From: Botryllus schlosseri
Lineage: Eukaryota; Chordata; Ascidiacea; Stolidobranchia; Styelidae
Assembly (NCBI GenBank): GCA_000444245.1
Contig: ATSW01013241.1
Coordinates: 1 to 29,452, forward strand
Direction of reading: 5' to 3'
DNA length: 29,452 nucleotides
Below the pieces are notes generated by a model that did no database searches, had not been told where the DNA came from, and was given only the letters and a program-made list of their open reading frames with translations. This document shows positions 20,401 through 27,789 of the stretch, one piece after another. The first letter of the stretch is position 1. Every line of letters starts with the position of its first letter. Both the position numbers and the translations under genes were made by a program.

Positions 20401-21830
20401 GTATAAAGAAATGCGACAAAATTTCGTCAAGTCGTGGTATCAATCCATCGAAAACATGTACCACTGGGTGTCTGTAGCTGAAGCATCACTCAACTGGATG
20501 TGACGCGTAGTGGTATAATCCACAGCTGCAACACCAATGGGTTATGGTTCTAGTTCGGCCGAGGTCGACTCCAGAATTTCGACCTAAGTGTTGGAGAATT
20601 ATCTAGGCTCCTACTAGCCATCTCATCCGTGTATGTCAGTGGTTCCCAACCTTTTTTTTCTCGCCGGACTCCTTTTGAACCGTCACGGACCCGCGGACTC
20701 GCACAGTTTTAGTTCAAATTTAGCTCTATTATCGTGCAACCGTCATAAACGGCAAAAAAATGCGTATTCTTGAAAATAACATCATAACCCACTGTTTATG
20801 TAGAAATTGAGAAGCCTTTAATTATTTTAAAGCGAATTCTGTAGCTAATTTGTTTTTGAAATCTGCGGTCGTGTCTTGAAAATCGGCGCCTTATATTTGT
20901 TATACGAGTGCCGAAAATCCATTTCCACAAAGATAGGCGTTGGCGAATGTAATAATAACCCGCATCGCGTCCTACGACACCTTTGTGTATGATCACAACA
21001 TGTGACATCAAAATTGAGATACAGATATCTTGTGAACATATCACGTCCAACATAGTCATATTCTGGAATAGCTGTAATGCATATCACTGGATAAAATGAA
21101 TTTTTGCAAATAATTTTTTTCCAAAAGCACAACAAAACATTTCTAAACAGCGATATGTTTGTATCGGTAGGTTATTGGCAATTTGGATATTAAAATGAGT
21201 TATTGAGTTTTTGCAGTTATGAAGCGAGATTGTATACTGATTTCTCTAATTAAAAATACAAATTACAGGTTATCAAATATTTTAAAAATTTGGAACTTTC
21301 GCGGACCCCGGTTGACAACCACTGGTGTAAACGGTGTCCTATAAAAGCAACAAGTCGGCAGCTACAGAATAAAAATGAAGAAAATTGGCCTGGTGTAAAT
21401 AACCATAGTAGGCAGCAAACACAATGAATACCACAAACAACAACAACAACAACAACTAACTGGGCATTTCTCTATTATATAATTTGCGACGCGACAACTT
21501 ATCCGTACAATCATTATTTATAAACCCAATCATCCAAATTGTTACTTCTTGCAAATTGACTTGCTGCTGAATTCCTTCTCACTCTATTTCTCGAACACCT
21601 GATGCTGACACAGCCATTAGTGATTCTTTTCAATTAGCAAGTATATTCAGCAAGTAACGTTGCAGCAGGTTGGTGACTACTGGATAGCCTTATATTCGTA
21701 TACTCGCCTTTATGATAGCAGCCACATCGCGCAGAGAGTGAGAGCCCGGAGCCCCGATCTGTAGCATTTTCACATTTTCCAACACTTCCTTTGGAAACCA
21801 CGCCTCGTATGCATTCAATGGTACGTTCAT
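11481..21830 (-). CDS. PLP-dependent class I/II aminotransferase, seven exons (3' end missing)
   Basis: Exons (minus): 21830-21704, 19997-19862, 19686-19551, 18602-18434, 18316-18146, 18081-17864, 11657-11485. All internal ends have AG/GT sites, and phases join without a break over 1130 nt (376 codons). The protein starts MNVPLNAYEAWFPKEV. It contains VIINNGSSAGVW and GDTVFIEDPSY (cofactor and domain entry), HNPTTRSMSEE (PLP-contacting Asn), IVADDVYN (Asp for the pyridine nitrogen, Tyr), SCGSFSKCMAPGLRLGW (Schiff-base Lys and phosphate-binding Arg), and DLPEGGMFLWVQLP. This is fold-type I, closest in pattern to 2-aminoadipate/aromatic (YER152C-like) aminotransferases; the substrate is not deducible. 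Exon 7 ends at a strong donor (GTAAGC). Read on, it stops at 11481 after two residues, so the C-terminal part with the substrate-carboxylate Arg should lie in an exon I did not find. Exon 1 could alternatively end at a GC donor (AAG/GCGAGT), with exon 2 starting four bases earlier. Introns 1, 3 and 6 are full of transposons, but the exons are clean. Confidence 0.85.
11828..12600 (-). mobile_element. CR1/L2-like LINE 3' fragment, copy A
   Basis: Read on the minus strand, broken frames give the C-terminal part typical of CR1/L2-type reverse transcriptases: LQKLQHKVLRIVARAPNG, then HRSIKYAVPDVWNSFPPAI and a terminal FNSKYKQLI. The frame shifts at least twice. The 3' untranslated part (11850-12060) is shared with copies at 17.1 and 26.8 kb. 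The tail is a (ATG)n-type microsatellite (11828-11846 in complement). The copy is 5'-truncated and lies in the long sixth intron of the aminotransferase gene. Confidence 0.7.
12811..12915. mobile_element. hAT left-end fragment (CAGGGGTCGCCAAC type)
   Basis: CAGGGGTCGCCAACTTAAAA at 12811 followed by CGGGTTTATGGGCTACCTTT resembles a hAT terminus. The same start, slightly diverged (CATGGGTCGCCAACTCAAAA), occurs at 22538 with a matching CCACCTTTC stretch. No right end was found for either copy. Confidence 0.5.
12921..13075. mobile_element. GAAGTAGAAGTA-type hAT end, left part
   Basis: CAGAGGTGGTGAAAGTAGTC at 12921 is a hAT-style start, followed by repeated AGTAGAAGTA units. The 8 bases before it are AATTCAGG. 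A matching GAAGTAGAAGTA-rich block ends at 17080, followed by AATTCAAG, so the two may be the ends of one interrupted element. Alternatively this is a short solo fragment, since an end-like GCCACCT occurs near 13019. Confidence 0.4.
13159..13721. mobile_element. hAT MITE with GACTCGAGTC subterminal repeats
   Basis: The element starts CAGGGCTGTAAC and ends TTACAACCCTG, a terminal inverted repeat of about 11-12 bases. It is flanked on both sides by a perfect 8-bp target duplication, CATCCCAG (13151-13158 and 13722-13729). These are the hallmarks of hAT transposition. Both arms are dense in the palindrome GACTCGAGTC and its variants, likely transposase-binding or hairpin-forming subterminal repeats. 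The middle (about 13345-13555) is unique and non-coding. At 563 bases with no transposase it is non-autonomous. The copy at 27605 shares both arms and is much longer. Confidence 0.85.
14052..16393. mobile_element. TA-flanked inverted-repeat DNA element, outer
   Basis: The left end GGGGGAGACCGGGGACAAAT and right end ATTGTCCCCGGTCTCCC form an inverted repeat of about 24 bases with a few differences. TA dinucleotides border both ends (14050-14051, 16394-16395). GGGGCAAWTGTAAC units are repeated just inside each end (near 14079 and 16180-16210), as subterminal motifs. A TA target points to the Tc1/mariner-like (or another TA-targeting) group, but no transposase is recognised. The element contains the nested 14313-15277 insertion. 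It lies in intron 6 of the aminotransferase gene. Confidence 0.7.
14313..15277. mobile_element. TA-flanked inverted-repeat DNA element, nested
   Basis: The left end GGGGAGATATGGTACCGATG and the complement of the right end GGGGAGATGTGGTACCGATG agree over about 25 bases with one mismatch, and TA borders each side (14311-14312, 15278-15279). Internal copies of GGTACC/GGACCCA-like motifs (near 14686 and 15040-15085) extend the palindromic theme. The interior has no recognised protein. Because it sits inside the 14052-16393 element, it is the younger of the two; the better match of its ends agrees. Confidence 0.75.
16905..17080. mobile_element. GAAGTAGAAGTA-type hAT end, right part
   Basis: ACTACTTCTACTTGAC and repeated AGTAGAAGTA / TACTTGAGTA units lead to AAGTACTTCGTTACTGACCA and end ACTGTG at 17080. 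The complement CACAGTTGGT is a loose match to the start at 12921 (CAGAGGTGGT). The following AATTCAAG resembles the AATTCAGG before 12921 (7 of 8). The 16396-16904 stretch before it holds nothing recognised. Confidence 0.4.
17086..17225 (-). mobile_element. CR1/L2-like LINE 3' end, copy B
   Basis: This is a short piece of the same LINE 3' untranslated region as copies A and C. Shared segments include GACTGCGATACAATGAAA, GGTGCCGAAACGACATGGAG and ATCAGACACCCACCTGAGCC, the same order and orientation as at 26.84-26.93 kb. The 3' end (AATAAACTT in complement) lacks the clear microsatellite tail of the other copies. No coding part remains. Confidence 0.65.
17226..17860. other. Intron sequence with CAA microsatellite
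   Basis: Lies in aminotransferase intron 6, just downstream of exon 6. The only clear feature is an (AAC)n tract at about 17658-17687, which could be the tail of a decayed SINE of the family at 20.5 kb, although no body was recognised. Confidence 0.4.
18710..19421 (+). mobile_element. Non-autonomous hAT element in aminotransferase intron 3
   Basis: The start CAGTAATTCTCAACC and end GGTTAAGAACCACTG are inverted repeats of about 15 bases with three differences. Flanks CACTAGTC (18702-18709) and CGCTAGTC (19422-19429) are an 8-bp target duplication with one change. The GGGGGTCCGCGAA next to the left end is usual for this hAT type. The interior matches the element at 20637-21324 in reverse orientation. 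No transposase. It lies between exons 4 and 3. Confidence 0.8.
20503..21460 (+). repeat. tRNA-derived SINE, copy 2, split by a hAT insertion
   Basis: The head (20503-20636) shares GCGTAGTGGT, CCACAGCTGCAACACCAATG and GGTCGACTCCA with copy 1, but its B box is worn (GGTTCTAGTTC). The body is interrupted at 20636 by a hAT element and resumes at 21325 with GTGTAAACGGTGTC. It then reads AAATTGGCCTGGTGTAAATA and ATGAATACCACAAAC, as in copy 1, and ends in an (AAC)n tail at about 21437-21456. It lies in aminotransferase intron 1, antisense to the gene. Confidence 0.7.
20637..21324 (-). mobile_element. Non-autonomous hAT element inside a SINE, intron 1
   Basis: The ends CAGTGGTTCCCAACC (20637) and GGTTGACAACCACTG (to 21324) are inverted repeats. 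The following GTGTAAAC continues the interrupted SINE. The preceding GTGTATGT is only a partial match, so the duplication is eroded or the SINE copy diverged. The interior, read on the minus strand, matches 18710-19421: CCGGGGTCCGCGAAAG near the end, shared AATTTGTATTTT, and TATCTTTGTG(G/A)AAATGGATTT. It is therefore the same family in opposite orientation. No transposase. Confidence 0.75.
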
Positions 21831-21839
21831 TCTGTCTTA

Positions 21840-22450
21840 ATATCTACTGACGAAAATTCAGTTAGAACTGTATTCCGTTGAGGAATGAATGCAAAACTAT
21901 AGTCTGAAATGTTTGAAAGAAAAGACACCTCGAATGGACAACCAGTGATTAAAATTGCCCGTATCCACCTATTCGGGGCGCAGAAGCAGCGACTCAATAT
22001 TGTTCAGACATAGGGTTCAAATTCATCACACCGTACGCTATACCTGTATACTTCAGACTGATTTGGCTAACAAACCAGAAGTTGTATTCTTGTCATGAAC
22101 GAACCGTAGCCTGGTACTGCATCCGTTTAAATATGTTTAGCATGCCTGCGGGCGTTTCGTTAGCAGACATTTTACGATTTAGCCTACGTTAGGCCTGTTT
22201 CACATTGTAGCACAGCCCTGGTACTCAATTCGGTATGCTGGTACGGATTCAGGCATCATGTAATTGTAGATTGTAGGCCTATTCATTGTTCTCTATGTGT
22301 ATTTGTATGTATATTATATTAAGGGCCATGCAGTGATTTGCTTGTGGTGAATCACCAATCCTGCCGTGCCAGGTACACGTACAACCGTGTATTAGGACAT
22401 ATACATCTCGCTATAAACTTATGGACTGGACAGTGTTGCGATAAAGGCAA
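21840..22450. other. Region upstream of the aminotransferase gene, nothing recognised
   Basis: This sequence lies 5' of exon 1 of the minus-strand aminotransferase gene and would hold its 5' untranslated region and promoter. I see no TATA box or other promoter element I can defend, and no other gene. Confidence 0.4.
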
Positions 22451-22453
22451 TAC

Positions 22454-22600
22454 GTTCGAGTCGCAAAGTCACTTCGAGTCAATGCAAATTTTGAATCGAG
22501 TCGAGTCATTTCAAATATTTTCCTGTAAATGCTACTCATGGGTCGCCAACTCAAAACGGGTCGCGAGCCACCTTTCAAAATTCATATATTCATATTCATA
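22454..22600. repeat. Decayed GACTCGAGTC-hAT arm next to a hAT start fragment
   Basis: TTCGAGTCGCAAAGTCACTTCGAGTCAATG and GAATCGAGTCGAGTCATTTC-like units (22457-22510, quoted in part) match the right arm of the GACTCGAGTC hAT family. Directly after, CATGGGTCGCCAACTCAAAA (22538) matches the hAT start at 12811. Neither has its partner end. Confidence 0.5.
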
Positions 22601-23166
22601 TATGATTAGGCAACTTAATTAACAACAACGTTTTGATAACTCTACATTGGGGTTATTCAAAAATGACTTTTTTCTCAAATCGTACTGGCTATTGATAAAA
22701 TTATTAGGTTACCTAATTTAAGCCTACACACCAAATTTGGCTCAATTCCAGCCAGCAGCATAATTTGGAATACCTCACACATTAATGAAATATTAGGGGT
22801 GCATGTCAATTGTCCTTTACCGAGACTATTTTCACTTCGGATGTATCAAATACAATCATACCTTTCTTGTAACCGTACGAATACGAAGTTTCGTGTCGAG
22901 ATAGCAAGTTTCGATCAATTTATAAACTGCGAGGTCGTATATAGTTACCATGCAACTGTTGGGAGTGGGAGAAGGAGTCGCTATTTCAAAGTTGGCAACA
23001 GCTGTCAAAGTAGCGTTCAATCTAACTGATGTTCACGTGCAGTATTTACTAGCGCAGGAGCGGACCTAAGAATGAAACGTATGATCGAGTGGTGCCGCGC
23101 CTGAATATTGTATCTGTGACCTCCGGTTTCTACTTTCTACGGCCGACATGCAGTCAGAGTTCGAAG
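22600..23166. other. Intergenic, nothing recognised
   Basis: No gene or repeat recognised. The last 30 bases are the LINE's pre-insertion site; a short frame, MQSEFEELVD, starts at 23148 and would read on across the empty site for nine more codons, too little to call. Confidence 0.35.
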
Positions 23167-23182
23167 AACTTGTTGACAGAAA

Positions 23183-25702
23183 ATGAAACGTACGTTTCAC
23201 ATTCGAGACGTGATCGCCTTCAAACGCATGAGAGCCGAATGTCGAAAAACCATCCTTTCTGCTAAACGCAAATGTTGGGAGGATTTTTGTGGTACATTGG
23301 ACTCCCGTACGCAGATGGCGAAAGTCTGGCACGTTATGAAATCTATGTCGGGAGTGCATACGTTCAATTCCATACCAACGCTGAAGTCGAACGGGACTAT
23401 TTCCCAAAATAACAAAACCAAAGCTAATACACTGGCTTCACACTTCGCAAAAACGAGCAGCTCCGACAACTACCCAGCAGGATTTCGTATAACGAAGGCT
23501 AACTTTGAAAACACGGTTCATCTTACCGCTGACAACGAACCAGATCGGCACAGGAATTCGATCATAAACATCGAATTCACTCTTGCCGAAATGAATCAAG
23601 CTTTGCGTAGCCGAAAATCAACTTCACCCGGGGAGGACTCCATAGGGTATTCGATGTTAAAAAATCTATCATCCTCCGGTCGCACCGATCTTTTGAAACT
23701 ATACAATGCATCCTGGGAGACGGGGAAATTGCCAGTCTCGTGGAAACATGCCATAGTCTGCCCAATTGCCAAAAAGGGCAAAGATCCTACCTCTGTGGAA
23801 TCGTACCGTCCTATATCTCTCACGAGTCACATTTGTAAAGTCATGGAAGTAATGGTCACCAATCGATTAAGATGGGATTTGGAGTCAAAAAATCTGATAC
23901 ATCCCTCACAGTCCGGCTTCCGGCGTGGTCGAAGCACCCTGGACCACATACTGCGTCTCCACGACACGATTTACAAGAATATCCATCACCAGCGATCGGT
24001 GGTAGCGGTCTTCTTAGACATAAGTCGAGCCTACGATATGGTGTGGCGCCACGCACTTCTGTACAAACTATACCAGCTCGGTATACGCGGACACATGCAC
24101 CGATGGATTACAAATTTCCTTTCTGACAGAACTTTCCAGGTGACCGTAGGAAACACTCTTTCCGACAGTTATGTACTGCAGAACGGTATACCACAGGGAA
24201 GCGTTCTCAGCCCCTTGCTGTTTGCGGTAATGATCAATGATTTACCGAGCTCGTTAGGTCATCGGTCTGAACATGCGGTGTTCGCAGATGACTGCGCTGT
24301 TTGGGATAGCGGTCTTCTTATCCAGCCCCTCTTGTCTTCCATTCAATCATCACTCGATGTAATAAGCGACTGGTGTTCCAGATGGGGGTTTACCATCAGC
24401 AAGGCAAAGACCGTAGGCATGCTGTTCACGAAGAAAAGGAAAATTCCTCCACTTATCTTGAAAACTGGTGACCATGAACTTGAATTTGTCGACACCTACA
24501 AATATTTGGGTATCACGTTTGACAAATTGCTTAACTATAAGCAACATATCGATACGATTTCCAAAAAGTGCTCCAACAGACTGAATCTAATCAGAGTCGT
24601 GACTGGTACCACATGGGGAGCGAGTAAAAGACCATTGCTGCAACTTTTCAGGGCGCTGATACGATCACTGATTGACTATGGGTTACCAGCATATTACTTC
24701 GCCCCAAAAAAGTATCTGGACAAGTTACGCACCATACGAAATCAAGCTCTCCGCCTCCGCTGCGGAGCAATGCGCAGCACCCCCATTTGTGCACTGGAAG
24801 CATCATGTGACGAGCTTCCTCTCCATCTGCGCCACAAACAGCTTAGCCTTAACTATCGCTGTCACCTTAGAGGTTACCAGGCTCACGAACATCCAACATT
24901 AGGAGTGCTTGAAGACTCTTGGCAGGAGATATATAGCCTCATGAACCCAAAATTCATTACCTTCAACATCGCCACCAATGTCGAGTCTCTGAATAACCTT
25001 GTCTTGGAAAGACAAAGTCTTCCAAATTTGCCTCCATGGCTGATTCAATCGCCTAATATTGATTTAGACCTTGCAAAAATCATTAAAAAAGATATCGCAC
25101 CTCTGTCGCATAAACCCATAGTCCTGGACTTCATATTCGAACGATATAGGGATGCCACTGAAATATACACTGACGGCTCCAAATCAGCAGAGGGAGCCGG
25201 TTTTGCCTTTACCATCCCGTCGCTGATGATAAACTTTTCCCAGTCGTGTTCCACTCTTAAGTCAATCTTCTCCATAGAAGCACAAGCCATTCTCCACGCT
25301 CTAAAATGGATCTGCCAGAATGGCTCATACCAACAAACATATCTGATTCTATCGGACAGTCTGAGCGTGCTATCCGCTATGACCAACCTGCAGGCACCGC
25401 AAACGCAGAATGTTATATTTGAATGTGGTCGCTTGCTGAATCAAGTGATTCAGAAAGGCGCCATTGTTGTCCTGGCCTGGGTACCGGGGCATGCTGATAT
25501 CGGTGGTAATGAATTAGCTGATAAATTGGCTTGGCAAGCTGCCAGGACCAATATCGAAAATACCCCTTCTCAGACGCTTCAGAAAAAATTAGCCACGCTG
25601 AGGCAAAAGCCAAAGTACGGCAATACTGTAGAGCGACCTGGAACGCCGAATATCAACGAAATGAGCGAGGAGGTCACTATCGAAATTTCCATAGATCATT
25701 GA
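23183..25702 (+). CDS. LINE ORF2 part: reverse transcriptase and RNase H
   Basis: This is an 839-codon open frame; its first Met is simply the first in the truncated copy. RT signatures in order: ESYRPISLTSHICKVME (finger region), SGFRRGRSTLDHILRL, AVFLDISRAYDMVW (motif A), NGIPQGSVLSPLLFAVMIND (B), VFADDCAVW (C, catalytic Asp pair), KAKTVGMLFT (D) and YKYLGITFD (E). RNase H follows with IYTDGSKSAEGAGFAF (Asp), SIEAQAILHALKW (Glu), LILSDSLSVL (Asp) and AWVPGHADIGGNELADKLAW (His, Asp). All catalytic residues are present. The product would copy the element's RNA into DNA at a nicked site. The true frame leaves this one in a run of six A near 25580, after which the last 40 or so residues here are out of frame. 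Confidence 0.85.
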   Translation: MKRTFHIRDVIAFKRMRAECRKTILSAKRKCWEDFCGTLDSRTQMAKVWHVMKSMSGVHTFNSIPTLKSNGTISQNNKTKANTLASHFAKTSSSDNYPAGFRITKANFENTVHLTADNEPDRHRNSIINIEFTLAEMNQALRSRKSTSPGEDSIGYSMLKNLSSSGRTDLLKLYNASWETGKLPVSWKHAIVCPIAKKGKDPTSVESYRPISLTSHICKVMEVMVTNRLRWDLESKNLIHPSQSGFRRGRSTLDHILRLHDTIYKNIHHQRSVVAVFLDISRAYDMVWRHALLYKLYQLGIRGHMHRWITNFLSDRTFQVTVGNTLSDSYVLQNGIPQGSVLSPLLFAVMINDLPSSLGHRSEHAVFADDCAVWDSGLLIQPLLSSIQSSLDVISDWCSRWGFTISKAKTVGMLFTKKRKIPPLILKTGDHELEFVDTYKYLGITFDKLLNYKQHIDTISKKCSNRLNLIRVVTGTTWGASKRPLLQLFRALIRSLIDYGLPAYYFAPKKYLDKLRTIRNQALRLRCGAMRSTPICALEASCDELPLHLRHKQLSLNYRCHLRGYQAHEHPTLGVLEDSWQEIYSLMNPKFITFNIATNVESLNNLVLERQSLPNLPPWLIQSPNIDLDLAKIIKKDIAPLSHKPIVLDFIFERYRDATEIYTDGSKSAEGAGFAFTIPSLMINFSQSCSTLKSIFSIEAQAILHALKWICQNGSYQQTYLILSDSLSVLSAMTNLQAPQTQNVIFECGRLLNQVIQKGAIVVLAWVPGHADIGGNELADKLAWQAARTNIENTPSQTLQKKLATLRQKPKYGNTVERPGTPNINEMSEEVTIEISIDH

Positions 25703-26022
25703 CTGATGGCCACTTTCCATCGATGCATCGACATAGGCTTTACGAACGAATAATATTTCGGCTTCGTTCAGGCCATTGCCGCCTGAAAGCGCATTTATAT
25801 AAAATTGGATGTAGCGACACCGACCTATGCGACCACTGTACAGTACCTGAAACAGTCGAGCATTTTTTGCTGCACTGCAATCGATATGATTTTCATCGGA
25901 ACTTTTTAATCGACAGGGCGCGCGAGCTCAAAATCACTGCAACACTCGAAAATCTACTGATCATCCCCGAAATGTTATCCCATGTTGCAGAATTTGTTAT
26001 ATCTTGTGGTACTTACTTGTAA
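25584..26022 (+). CDS. LINE ORF2 C-terminal segment with zinc motif, shifted frame
   Basis: Continuation of the LINE protein in the next frame. After KISHAEAKAKVRQYCRATWN it reads YERIIFRLRSGHCRLKAHL and then CSDTDLCDHC ... VEHFLLHC, a Cys/His cluster typical of the tail of RNase H-bearing I/R1/Tad-type LINEs, and it ends at a stop at 26020-26022. It joins the preceding frame if the A run near 25580 is one base longer, so a single-base loss, or a homopolymer sequencing error, separates the two parts. No other damage is seen in the retained coding part. Confidence 0.75.
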
Positions 26023-26145
26023 ATCGGTTATTGACCATATTTTGGTAAATCGCTCATTCTAGTCCGTGACGCACCTGGCCTTACAGGCGAAAAGCGTCAC
26101 TGATCTTTTCATCAATAATAATAATAATAAAAAAACTTGTTGACA

Positions 26146-26552
26146 ATTTTCTTCCAACACAGATTTCTCATTGACTCTAACAGCGATTGAAGTGCCTGAA
26201 GTTAATAATCTGATTGAATACTGGTTCTGGTCAGTATGCTGTAAACTTAAAGCTTACATTAAATACGATTTATTCCTCGTATAGATGGATAACCCTGGGT
26301 TCAATCACTCGATCCAGGAATCCGACCCGCCAGGTACATAATTTTCCTATACCAGGCCCATCGACTGGAGAAGTTGCCAGTGCCTGCTCTAGCGGAACCA
26401 CTGGGTTAAGCAATTCCATCACGGAGATGTACTAGTCCAAACTACGGTTTCATATTTTGGCGTCACCTTTTGAAACATATCCATAGGCCATGTTGCAAAA
26501 TCCAAGATAACCGCCTGACGCCCTCTGGAGTGAGCCATCGAGACCGTTAAAT
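26146..26552. other. Intergenic, nothing recognised
   Basis: Unique sequence between the LINE and the tRNA-like locus, with no supported gene or element. Confidence 0.35.
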
Positions 26553-26626
26553 TTACCAGTAGGGGGATCGAGCCCGCGACATTCGCGTTATTAGCACGAC
26601 GCTCTAACCATCAGAGCTAACCGGCC
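26553..26626 (-). tRNA. tRNA-Ile(AAT)-like sequence, probably a pseudogene or SINE head
   Basis: On the minus strand GGCCGGTTAGCTC starts a cloverleaf. The D stem GCTC/GAGC, an anticodon stem TCGTG/CGCGA around loop CTAATAA (anticodon AAT, Ile) and a T loop CTCGATC are all present at normal spacing. The acceptor stem pairs imperfectly (first pair G-A, second G-T), and the T stem has one C-C mismatch. The sequence is close to animal tRNA-Ile, but these defects suggest a non-functional copy. No poly-T terminator follows. Confidence 0.6.
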
Positions 26627-26784
26627 GACGAAAACCTATCAGGGAGATGACGGAGCAGAATCAGGGAGATGCCGAAATACAGAACAAAAAGACCGCCACA
26701 GTAATCATACAGATCGATACGACCTTAAAGCCCAACTAGTCTGACCGTACTCGCACCAAACAGGTTGGTTACATTGTCTCTACG
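26627..26784. other. Short spacer with a tandem phrase
   Basis: CAGGGAGATG occurs twice within about 25 bases (near 26639 and 26663), a tiny duplication. Nothing else is recognised. Confidence 0.3.
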
Positions 26785-27420
26785 CAATCAATCAATCAAT
26801 AAGGTTTATTAATATTTTCATCGTTTCAAAACATCACAAGACTGCGATACAATGAAAAGATATGAAGGTGCCGAAACAACTTGGAGTAGCCTTCAAGATC
26901 AGACACCCCCCTTAGCCTAGGCGAAGTAAATAAGAGGCATGCACAGTTGCACACTGAATGAAAAGTAATGCAGAGAATATAAGACGCAAGCGACAAAATG
27001 AGGTGGCATGTGGCTGAGGGCGAGGTCGATATTAGGTCGTGGTCCGGTAATCCTGAAGACTATCTAGTATTGATTTAGAAGAAATTGCTTGTATTTCGAC
27101 TTGAATGCGGACATGCTCGACGACTGTCGGATAGCCGGCGAGATGCTGTTCCAGAATTGGGGTCCGGCATACTTGATAGAGCGATGCGTTTTCTTGTATT
27201 CAGTCCAGATCATATGGTAGTTGTTCTTCGTTGACGCGCGTATGCTGTAGTTGTGCGGTTTGATCTCCGAGGTGAAGTAGTCGTTGAAATTTGAGGGACA
27301 TTGACCGCAATGGAACTGATACATAAACTTGGCAATTTCTAGCTTCCTCATATCTTCTAAGTTTAGAATACCGAATCTATTGAGAAGCGATTTATCAGTT
27401 GCACATCCAGGCCCCCGCAA
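26785..27420 (-). mobile_element. CR1/L2-like LINE 3' fragment, copy C
   Basis: The best-preserved copy of this family. Frame 27420-27064 reads SLLNRFGILNLEDMRKLEIA, KFMYQFHCGQ, HRSIKYAGPQFWNSISPAIR and SAFKSKYKQFLLNQY, the conserved C-terminal domain that follows the reverse transcriptase in CR1/L2/Rex-type LINEs, ending in a stop. A 3' untranslated part of about 270 bases follows, with GACTGCGATACAATGAAAAG shared by the other copies, then an (ATTG)n tail (complement of AATC repeats at 26785-26800). It is truncated at 27420, so the RT itself is absent. Confidence 0.8.
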
Positions 27421-27789
27421 GGTTTTTATTGTTATAAAACTGTTGAACCTGCAATGATTGGGATAAAGGAGAGAGTTGTCCAGTGTTCACCCTGTGACTA
27501 CAAACATATTACATAGTCGTACATCGAGCGCTCTATAATATCGCAATCATCACACACTCAATAGTCGACCACATGCTTCACATCATTATACGTATTACGA
27601 AATTCAGGGTTGTAACCAAGTCACATGGTTCCGAGTCACGAGTCAATCTCACTTTTGTGGTTTTGACTCGAGTCGAGTCGAGTCATTTTCAATTCATCAC
27701 CGACTCGAGTCCGAGTCCAAGTCACCGTTTTAAGGGTCAAGTCCGAGTCATAGTGTTATGACTCGAGTCGAGTCCAAGTCACAGTATTG

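Larger units (their letters stand above)
23179..26133 (+). mobile_element. I-superfamily LINE, 5'-truncated, recent insertion
   Basis: The element lies between perfect 12-bp target duplications, AACTTGTTGACA (23167-23178 and 26134-26145), and ends in a short (AAT)n plus A tail (about 26113-26133). Coding starts in the linker between endonuclease and reverse transcriptase, so the 5' end, including ORF1 and the endonuclease, was lost at insertion, as is usual for LINEs. It contains reverse transcriptase, RNase H and a C-terminal zinc motif. RNase H together with this zinc motif points to the I group (I/Nimb-like) rather than CR1/L2 or RTE. The perfect duplications and nearly intact frame suggest youth. 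Confidence 0.85.

Noticed and set aside
23148-23178. Short frame MQSEFEELVD at the LINE insertion site, continuing as NFLPTQISH after the duplication
   Set aside because: Only 19 codons in the reconstructed empty site, with no splice signals. Probably chance.
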